From Orientallactaga sibirica (taxonomy: Eukaryota; Chordata; Mammalia; Rodentia; Dipodidae), in the NCBI GenBank assembly GCA_036365145.1, contig JAEOAD010000024.1:17671501-17735500 (forward strand): DNA of 64,000 nucleotides, read 5' to 3'. The notes beneath the pieces were generated by a model. The model had not been told where the DNA came from. It saw only the letters and a program-made list of their open reading frames with translations, and ran no database searches. The position numbers and the translations under genes are program-made. Below, piece after piece: positions 56,855-64,000 of the stretch. The first letter of the stretch is position 1. Each line of letters begins with the position of its first letter.

Positions 56855-57700
56855 ATTTGCTGGGTGTGGTGTGTGTCCTTGCTGTCCCTGGGGGTCGTTG
56901 GTCACTGACGCCCTGGGTACAGGAGCAGTTGGGGGAAGCAGGGTCTTGGAGCGGGTGAGTGCATCAGGCAATGAACCTCTTGGGAGGCCATCTGATGGAT
57001 AGCGCACTCTCATTTATTCAAAAGGGGAGCAGGTTTATAAACACTTGAGAAAGGTTGAGAAGGCACATACAGACTATAAGGTGATTGGATACATAGGTTT
57101 ATAGGTTTCTATCTAATTGGCTGGTGTTGGAAGGCAGAGGTTGTGAGAGAGAAGCTGCAAAGGATATAACAGAAGTGGCAGGAAAAGCTACGTGACTTCA
57201 GCCACATATCGGATGGCTACAGCTGCAGGGAGACTGTTTACTACCATATAAGGGTCTCTTGGGCAGCTAGCCACAAGGTCAGGAAAGGGGTCAAGGTCAA
57301 GGGGGGGGGCACAAAACTGGACTATCAAATGTTCAGGTGGTACTGGGATGGGGGGAGGGCCCACTGGTACTGCCCACTCTGGGCAAAGATGGGGCACGCT
57401 ATGACCTCGGGTGGAGGGCCAGCTCCATCGCCAGAGTGGATTCCCGACAATAAGGCCAGCTGTAACCCCCACAGCCCAAAGTCCCTGGCCATGTCCAACA
57501 TCCCAGGCCAGCTTCCTCACAGTCCCAGCCCATGTTTAGCAATGCCCAACAGTGTGGTGGTTCCCACCTTTAATCCCTGCACTCAGGAAGCAGAAGTAGG
57601 AGGATCTTAGTGAGTTTGAGGTCAATCTGAGACTACATAGTGAATTCCAGGTCAGTCTTGGCTAGATTGAGCCTATACTTAAAAAATAAGTAAATAAATA
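56855..57700 (+). repeat. B1 SINE split by a solo LTR
   Basis: 'tgctgggtgtggtg' at 56859-56871 continues at 57552 as 'gtgtggtggttcccacctttaatccctgcac', ending in an (AAAT)n tail. The two parts make one B1 when the LTR is removed. Confidence 0.88.
56872..57551 (-). mobile_element. solo LTR (ERVK-like), inserted in a B1
   Basis: 680 bp. On the minus strand it runs TGTTGGGCATTG... to ...AAGGACACA, with TATAAA at 57039-57034 and AATAAA at 57018-57013. The B1 sequence gtgtggtg (up to 8 bp) is repeated on both sides (56864-56871 and 57552-57559). No internal region is present, so it is a recombination product. The 110-aa reverse frame at 57188-57520 is LTR sequence. ERVK is favoured by layout only. 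Confidence 0.82.
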
Positions 57701-57705
57701 AATAA

Positions 57706-57880
57706 GAACCTTGTGTGGTGGTGCATGCCTTTTATCCAAGCCCTTAAGAGGCAGAGGAAGGTGGGTCACTATGAGTTTGGGGCCACCCAGAGACTACATA
57801 GTGATTTCCAGGTCAGCCTGGGCTAGAGTGTGAGACCCTACCTTGAAAAAGGAAACAAAAACAAACAAACAAAAAGAAAA
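57706..57880 (+). repeat. B1 SINE
   Basis: 'ccttgtgtggtggtgcatgccttttatcc' to 'gtgagaccctaccttg' and an A-rich tail. Confidence 0.92.
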
Positions 57881-57914
57881 AGAAAAGAAAGAAAATGGAA
57901 AAAGTAAAAAATAT

Positions 57915-58200
57915 CTAAACAAACTAAAAAAGATATTACAGAGTTAAAGCAATGTAAAGCATTTTAAATTTTGTTTTCACTTTGGGTACCATTTCTATAA
58001 TTTTGAATCAAAGCATCACATGTTCCAAATTTAAGCCAATGTAAAAAAATGACTTGTGAAGTCAGTCCACAGTTGGTGCTTCTTTTGAAAGCCTTCCATA
58101 AATATTAGGATGAAGTTCTGAGATGGAAAGAGGAGAGAAATAGAGAGAGAAAGAGGGTACTAGAGAGAGAGAGAAAATGGAGAGAATCAATTATGCTGTG
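57915..58200 (+). repeat. duplicated segment, copy 1
   Basis: Aligns in the same orientation with 59678-59945: 'aaagatattac', 'aatgtaaagcattttaaa', 'ggtaccattt', 'gaatcaaagcatcac', 'tttaagccaa', 'gtcagtcc.cagtt', 'gaaagccttcc', 'tgagatggaaagaggagagaaa'. Confidence 0.8.
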
Positions 58201-58456
58201 TCCATATTCGTCCAATCTAGATTGAAAACTATTAAAATACAGGTGATATGCCAGAAGTTCCAGCTGTTACATACAAACTCAAGATTTTACGATAATAAAG
58301 AAGAGGGAATGTGGTAGAAAAGAAGCTAAAAGTTGAAATTACTTACTGAGTAAGAGTTAATTGCTGAGGAGCTAAACTTATCTTTGCCAGCAGATGGAAA
58401 AATCCCAGAGAGACTGGTCCAGAAAGGGCCCAGAGACATGATAAGAAGACGAAAAA

Positions 58457-58610
58457 GCCGGGTGTGGTGGCACATACCTTTAATCCCAGCACTCTGGAGG
58501 CAGAGGTAGGAGGATCGCTGTGAGTTCGAGGCCACCCTGAGAATACATAGTGAATTCCAGGTCAGCCTGGGCTACAGAGAGACCCTACTTGGAAAAAAAA
58601 AAAAAAAAAA
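58457..58610 (+). repeat. B1 SINE
   Basis: 'gccgggtgtggtggcacatacctttaatcccagc' to 'gagaccctacttgg' and an A tail. 'agaagacgaaaa' and 'agaagaagataaaa' flank it. Confidence 0.95.
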
Positions 58611-58627
58611 GAAGAAGATAAAAGACA

Positions 58628-58830
58628 GTTTAGACTAAAACAAAGTAAAATGGAGTTCATTGTTTGGGTGGGCCTGACTACAGAAATTATTGATATGCAA
58701 ATTGCCATGTCTTGTTTGTTTAAATTACCTCTCCCCTCACCTATGAAAACAATAAAATGAAAATAAAATCTCAGCTTGAGGTCAGAGCCTCTTTGGAGAG
58801 CTATCTCAGGTTCTTTGTCCCCGGAGTAAA
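58628..58830 (+). repeat. LTR-like repeat (forward copy of 895-1030)
   Basis: Has 'gatatgcaaattgcc' (octamer), 'aataaaatctcagcttgagg' and 'ctctttggagagctatctcaggttctttgtccccgg', which looks like U3-R-U5 of an ERV LTR. Confidence 0.6.
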
Positions 58831-59079
58831 AAAAAAAAAAGAAAAGAAAAAAAAAAGAAACCTCCTTTACTTTCACTCATACCAACTTTGGAGTGATCTG
58901 TAAAGAGGGCAAAATATTATTTTTTACAAGTTCAGAGAAAAATAAAAGTCACTTCCTTGTAAGAGCCCATAAAAGAATGGGATGAAACACTTGCTTGAAC
59001 AGATGGGGATGGTAGGTAAATAGGATGCTCTACTGGTTTGAATAGCATTACCCTAGGCCTGCATTGTTAAGCAAACTCC

Positions 59080-59465
59080 TTAAGGGCAGGTAAGCATGGC
59101 AATAAGCAGGACACTTGGAGACTCTTGGTCACAGGTCAACTTAACACCCCTAACAGAACTATTCACAAATTTGCTTAATCCTCTAAAATGGAATGTCCCT
59201 GCCATAATGCAAATTCCCCTTTATGTTTAAAGGTTACTTTTATGACTGTAACTGCAACCTATGAATTGTGATTTATGGCTTAACTCCCATCCTATTTTTA
59301 CAATATACATATACATCTTGTAGTTTTTTTCCCAATAAAAGCCAGGCTGCCCTCAGAGATCTCTTTCTGTGGTGTGCAGTCCCGGCTCATGTCGGTTCAC
59401 ACCCAGCACTTTGTGAGTCAGTGGTCTTACTTGTGTGACACTGGACCTCATAACAGATCTTGCCA
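59080..59465 (+). repeat. ERV1-like LTR, related to 33920-34434
   Basis: 'ttatggcttaactcccatcctatttttacaat' and 'catcttgtagttttt..ccaataaaagcc..ctgccctcagagatc' match 34255-34380 in order, followed by a U5-like 'gtgtgcagtcccggctcatgtcgg'. Confidence 0.65.
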
Positions 59466-59531
59466 GAAAATTTTTGTGCCATCACCTTTAAACTTGGATA
59501 GTCAATCATATGCCCCAATGACATACCTCAA

Positions 59532-59640
59532 AAAAAGAAGAAGAAGAAGAAGAAGAAGAAGAGGAGGAGGAGGAGGAGGAGGAGGAGGAGGAGGAGGAGG
59601 AGGAAGAGGAAGAGGAAGAGGAGGAAGAGGAGGAAGAAAA
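59532..59640. repeat. (GAA)n(GGA)n microsatellite
   Basis: GAA units change to GGA and mixed purine triplets. Open frames across it on both strands are artefacts of the triplet period. Confidence 0.95.
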
Positions 59641-59677
59641 GAATGAACAGAAACAAAACACAAAAATCAAAAAAATG

Positions 59678-59945
59678 TAAACAAACAAAAGATATTACCA
59701 TCTTAAAAGCAAAGTAAAGCATTTTGAAATTTATGTTCACATTGGTACCATTCCCATAAATGTGAATCAAAGCATCACTTTTTTCTGGATTTAAGCCAAC
59801 ATAAAAAAATGAATTGTTGAGTCAGTCCTCAGTTCTTTCTTCAGAAAGCCTTCCTTAACTATTAGGAGGAAGTGCTGAGATGGAAAAAGGAGAGAAACAT
59901 GTTCTATGGCAAAAGAGAAAATGTACACAAATTCATTATACACAA
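59678..59945 (+). repeat. duplicated segment, copy 2
   Basis: Partner of 57915-58200, about 1.76 kb downstream. Confidence 0.8.
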
Positions 59946-59999
59946 TAGAAAGAAACAATGACCAAATCAAAGGTACAAATGTTTAGTCTGTGAAATATA

Positions 60000-60422
60000 C
60001 TATTACGAGAAGGAAAGAAAAGCTACAGAGTAGTAGAAAATATTTGCAAATCACATATCTAAGAAAGAATGTGTAACCATAATATTCAAAGTACTCGGTG
60101 CCAGTTCTCCCATGAGAAAATGATGTTATACAAGGGGATGTACAAACTGCAGTTAAGCACCTGAAGAATATTCAACATCACTAGCAATTAGGGGTGAACA
60201 TTGGAGCTCCATGAGATATTGTTACACACCTATGAAGAGACTTGGGGTTGCCAAGCAGACAGAATGAACTGGTATGCTCAAACATAGCTCATGGGAATGT
60301 CAAACATGACAGCCACTCTGGAAAGCATTCTGGCAGTTTCTTACAAAGCTAGACTTACACTTGCTATGCAATCCTACATTCCAGCTCAATTTACGCTCAG
60401 GAAACAAAAACTTGGGTGCGCG

Positions 60423-60467
<45 letters not shown>

Positions 60468-60860
60468 AATATGCATAGCAGCATCATTTTTTTAGATGGA
60501 AAGTGGAAACAACCAAGAAATCGTTCAATGGGTCAGGAGGTACATAGGAGAGAAACAAATTAATGTATACCAAACAATTTGGAGAATCCCAGATGCATTA
60601 CGCTGAAAGAAAAGCAAGTCTTAAAGTTTACATGGTTACATCTGGAATGATTCTATGACTGTTTCAAAGAGCCACACAAACCCAGCCAGTCACATATGAG
60701 TAGTTAGGGATTATGGGAAATGGGCTATGACTACGAAGTAAAATCACATAGAAGATTTGGGGTTGAGTATCTTGGTTTCAATTGAATATGGACCCATGCT
60801 AAAATTCTCTGATACATCTACCAACTATCTACTTCAGTATATGCTCATTTTAAAATTGCT
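60000..60860 (+). repeat. old L1 3' end (L1M-like)
   Basis: 'cctgaagaatattcaacatcactagcaattagg', 'cactctggaaagcattctggcag', 'atgcatagcagcatca', 'tggaaacaaccaagaaatcg', 'ggtcaggagg'. A (CG)n(CA)n tract lies at 60417-60465. Confidence 0.75.
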
Positions 60861-60868
60861 TGTGAGAG

Positions 60869-61003
60869 CTGGGCATGGTGGCACATGCCTTTAATCCCAG
60901 CACTTGGGAGGCAGAGGTAGGAGGATCGCTGTGAGTTCAAGGCCAGCCTGAGACTACATAGTTAATTCCAGGTGAGCCTGGGCTAGAGCGAGACCCTACC
61001 TCG

Positions 61004-61032
<29 letters not shown>
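60869..61032 (+). repeat. B1 SINE
   Basis: 'gctgggcatggtggcacatgcctttaatcccagc' to 'gcgagaccctacctcg' and a 28-base A run. 'aaaattgcttgtgag' flanks it (60851 and 61046), a long target duplication. Confidence 0.96.
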
Positions 61033-61034
<2 letters not shown>

Positions 61035-61204
61035 ACCAAAACTGTAAAATTGCTTGTGAGATGCCTTAAAATTCACGACAAGGGGCTCTTAATTTCAAGT
61101 AAAGAGGATATGAACATCTTGAAGAGGACCTCACTGGGTCATTTAATTGGTATATTTATTCATTCAACAAACACTTATTGAACACGCACTCTTCTTTTTT
61201 AAAA

Positions 61205-61431
61205 AAAAATTTTTTTATTTTTACTTATTTATTTGAAAGAGGGAAAGAAAACACACACACACAAACACAGAGAGAGAGAGAGAGAATGGGTGTGCCAGGG
61301 CCTCCAGCCACTGGAAACAAACTCCAGATGCATGCCTTGTGCATCTGGCTTATGTGGGTCTTGGGGAATTGAACCAGAGTCCTTTGGCTTTGCAGGCAAG
61401 CGCCTTAACCACTAAGCCATCTCTCCAGCCC
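61205..61431 (-). repeat. DIP SINE, type A
   Basis: 'tttatttgaaagagggaaag', a (CA)n(GA)n patch at 61251-61284, and the head 'aagccatctctccagccc'. Confidence 0.93.
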
Positions 61432-61444
61432 TTTTTTTTTTTTT

Positions 61445-62105
61445 TTTTTAAGACAGAACCAATCACTGAATTTAACAGTAAATCTGAGAAGGCCTTGGTT
61501 TGAAACATCTGCAGAGCAGGTTAAGAGCACAATTGTAGAATACAACTTGTGAAAGAAACCTCCATGAACAAAAATAGCCCAATGTAAGTATTCAGCTGTC
61601 CTCTGTTCTGTCTTGAGTCTAGGGCAGGTTTTGGAAAACAAGAAGAGTAAGTGTGATTGCCGGCACTTAAGAATTAAGTTCTGTGAGCTGAGCTTTTAAT
61701 ACACTGTAAGTGGCAGAGACTTCGAGAAAATACTCCTGCTAAGTACCTGGAGTGCTGCATGCTGTAGTTCCAGATAAACCCAAAGCCATTTACTTTTTTG
61801 AGCCAGCTCAGCTGGGGGTAGAACTGCTGTTTTCTTACAAAAGCTGAGGAATATTCTAGGTGCTCAAGTCCCTAAAAGAAAACCACCTCACCACAGCTCA
61901 GAAAGGTTGGAGGAGGTACTGAAGGAACGTTCAAAGGACTTACAGAGAAATGCCACACACCTTGTTTATACATCCAATAGAGCTTAGAAAGTATCAAGTG
62001 TCAAATAAGAAACCATAGCCCATCACTGTCCCACCAGAACTGTCCCACCAGAAATTATTGTTTTGCGATACTTAACAACGTGGAGCTTGTTCCATGAGTT
62101 AAAAG
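61445..62105. other. single-copy block, no gene seen
   Basis: No SINE and no exon recognised. Confidence 0.45.
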
Positions 62106-62112
62106 ATAAGGC

Positions 62113-62260
62113 CGGGCTGGAGAGATGGCGTGGTTAAATGCTTGCCTTGGAGCCATGAGGCTTGTTAAAAGATGCACAAAGGCATCTGGAGTTCATTTGC
62201 AAATGATAATAATCTCTCTCTCTCAAAAAATAAACAAATAATAAAATATTTTAAAAAAAA
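62113..62260 (+). repeat. DIP SINE with internal deletions
   Basis: 'gggctggagagatggcgtggttaaatgcttgcc' then a jump to 'gatgcacaaaggcatctggagttcatttgc' and a short CT/A tail. Confidence 0.85.
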
Positions 62261-62284
62261 GATGCCATTCACAAAACATAATAA

Positions 62285-62485
62285 CAAAAATCATTATCAG
62301 CAAAATGTATTGAGTGCTTAACACATGAAACACTGTTTCCCTCAATCTTTTGAACATTTTTCTAAATTAAGTACTATTGTCCTTCCCGGGACAATAACAA
62401 AGCCTCCTTCTCAAAGCTATCTAAGTAGGAAAGGCAGTTTTGGGTTTTAGACAGTAGACTTTTAAGCAAGGCCAAAGACATAGCT
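62285..62485 (-). repeat. MIR fragment, reverse
   Basis: 'aatgtattgagtgcttaacacatgaaacactg..tccctcaatc' and 'aagtactattgtcc' follow the reverse MIR 3' half. Confidence 0.6.
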
Positions 62486-62582
62486 CCAACTTACCCATTG
62501 GATGCACACAGAAATTCATCCAAAGTCTTTACTATTGACCTTGCCCTAAGGTACAAGATCTAGATTAAAAATCCATAATTGG

Positions 62583-62740
62583 GCTGGGTGTGGTGGTGCA
62601 TGCCCTTAATCCCAGCACTCAGGGAGGCAGAGGTAGGAGGATCACCATGAGTTCAAGGCCAGCCTGAACCTACATAGTTAATTCCAGGTCAGCCTGGACT
62701 AGAGTGAGACCCTACCTCGAAAAACCAAAACAAACAAAAC
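62583..62740 (+). repeat. B1 SINE
   Basis: 'gctgggtgtggtggtgcatgcccttaatcccagc' to 'gagaccctacctcgaaaaacc'. 'aatccataattggg' flanks it at 62569 and 62741, a long target duplication. Confidence 0.96.
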
Positions 62741-62744
62741 AATC

Positions 62745-63344
62745 CATAATTGGGAAAATGCGGTCTTTGGAGAACCTACATTACTATTTGTTTATTATAG
62801 TACACTAGTTCTACTAAGTAAGTCCACAAATAACATACAGTTTCTGAGGATTTCTCCCAGGTTGTAAAGTCTCACTAATAGATGTTAATACTGGAATAAA
62901 CTGTACTTATATTTTTCCTTCTCTAGATGGATAACAAAATCTGGCAAGGCCTTCCAGCCAAGATCAACCAGGAACACACTTGTTGAACAAGCTGGATTTA
63001 TTTTCCGTCGCAATAAGGAGACCCCACGCCACGGAGAGCCACAGGACATCAAAGCAGGGTGATGTTGGGAAGAACTCGCTGCAGTTAGCAGGCTTCAGTC
63101 TGTGACTTAAGGGAAATTTCAGGAAGTCTGAATTGGATTGGATTTTGTCCGGAAGTGAGAGTAATTCCTGTAATGGTGGAATCAGATCTTATATTGAAGT
63201 AGGGAAGTATAGAGTAAGCGAAAGCTGGAGCTGATAAAGAAGCAGCCAGAATCACATTATCCAAGATGAGAAGGGCTTCTTAGCATTTGCCTTACGTAGT
63301 TCCCTCAGGCTATTTGTGTATAGAAAGGATTATAGAGTGGTGTG

Positions 63345-63392
<48 letters not shown>

Positions 63393-63460
63393 CCCCTCAT
63401 CCTAGTCTCTGAACAGCCTTGCTTAATGCTGGTGTTCTATGAATTATTGATTTTTTTTTT
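62745..63460. other. unassigned DNA, possible LTR end
   Basis: Around 62960-63060 the minus strand reads 'ccttattgcgacggaaaataaatccagcttgttc', an AATAAA-bearing, CpG-bearing segment that could be an LTR end. A (TG)n tract lies at 63345-63391. Confidence 0.35.
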
Positions 63461-63468
63461 CTCAACAG

Positions 63469-63564
63469 AACAAATACCTTGCTGTGAAGACCAGGCCAGC
63501 TCCTAGCAATACCCTGGCCGCCTGGTCAGTGGTGCCAGTGCAACTCCTAGATGTCTTACCATTG
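63469..63564 (+). CDS. possible internal exon (unassigned)
   Basis: Preceded by a strong tract and acceptor 'gattttttttttctcaacag' and followed by the donor 'CCATTG|gtaagagt'. The 96-nt block is open in frame 0 for 32 codons; the translation (starting NKYLAVKTRP) is not recognised. It could be a coding exon, a non-coding RNA exon or a relic. Confidence 0.35.
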
Positions 63565-64000
63565 GTAAGAGTCTTTATGCTTTAAGAAAACATTTAGATA
63601 CATCTAAGTAAGTTGCACAAGGGCCTGCTTCTCTTCTCTCATGAATTATAAGCCTAGGAACATGAAGTCTGCAATGTATCACTGAGTTAATTGGCATTGA
63701 GTTACCTTTCAGATGGAGTGTCTTGGAAACTAATTAGCCTATAATTTAAAGAAGGTAACATTGCTCTTCAACCAAAATGAGATGGATCTCTCCTTAACTC
63801 AACAGGCTATAGATTACGTAATAGTAGGTGCCTTTTCACACAAAACAAACAAAATCCATTCTCACATTCTTCCTTGGAATGGAGATCATGAATCATAATA
63901 TTGCAATTTATTTAGGTGTAGCTAGATATTTTCTTAAAGCCGAAAGACTCTTACCAAGGGCAATTGTTTGTAGAGTCAAGGAAAACTTTAAATTTTAGTA
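63565..64000. other. AT-rich DNA to window end
   Basis: No repeat head or further exon recognised. If 63469-63564 is real this would be intron. Confidence 0.4.

Noticed and set aside
57188..57520. 110-aa reverse frame upstream of the REM gene
   Set aside because: It is inside the solo LTR between its TG and CA ends.
59374..59646. Gly/Arg-rich frame resembling an RGG domain
   Set aside because: It is the translation of the (GAA)n(GGA)n microsatellite fused to LTR sequence.
62926..62990. Exon starting after 'tttttccttctctag|ATGG'
   Set aside because: The frame stops after about 15 codons, and the following sequence looks like an LTR end.

Overview
The window is mammalian nuclear DNA from a dipodoid rodent, most likely a jerboa. 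The evidence is the repeat content. About forty copies belong to the DIP type of tRNA-derived SINE (B2 superfamily; head GGCTGGAGAGATGGCTTAG, then a box-B-like GGTTCAATTCC, a CT-rich stretch and an A-rich tail). About twenty more are B1 (7SL-derived) copies. B3/B4/ID-like SINEs, rodent L1 3' ends, MaLR/ERVL-type LTRs, ERV1 and ERVK-like LTRs and a few ancient MIR copies make up the rest. Microsatellites are frequent. Nothing is bacterial, viral-episomal or CRISPR-like. Most open reading frames are chance frames in repeats.

One complete protein-coding gene can be assembled by hand. It lies on the minus strand at 52540-55290 in five exons, with canonical GT-AG junctions and matching phases throughout. 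It has an ATG in good context, a stop codon and a poly(A) signal. The predicted protein is 356 aa: a basic, Cys-rich N-terminus, a Ras-exchanger motif (REM, RasGEF N-terminal) domain of the RalGDS/RGL type, nine perfect-length 8-residue acidic repeats encoded by a 24-bp minisatellite, and a Pro/Glu-rich tail. It stops without the CDC25 catalytic domain that normally follows REM. This is the most interesting object in the window.

Layout. 1-25 kb: LTR fragments, L1 3' ends, SINEs and AT-rich sequence without recognisable genes; a weak exon candidate lies at 16272-16381. 25.7-27.7 kb: a complete non-autonomous MaLR-like LTR element with two 389-bp LTRs differing at only 4 positions that I counted, a 5-bp target duplication and a tRNA-Leu-type primer-binding site, so it is recent. 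28-36 kb: an LTR with a nested B1, a rodent L1 3' end, then an ERV1 remnant (integrase tail fused by deletion to the end of env, plus a 3' LTR). 36-52 kb: dense SINEs with islands of single-copy DNA. 52.4-55.3 kb: the REM gene. 56-64 kb: SINEs, a solo LTR that splits a B1, an approximately 270-bp duplicated segment, further LTRs, an old L1, and a possible 96-bp exon at 63469-63564.

All family assignments are from reading the sequence; no database search was possible. SINE boundaries are good to a few bases where target duplications are quoted and to roughly 10-20 bases elsewhere.
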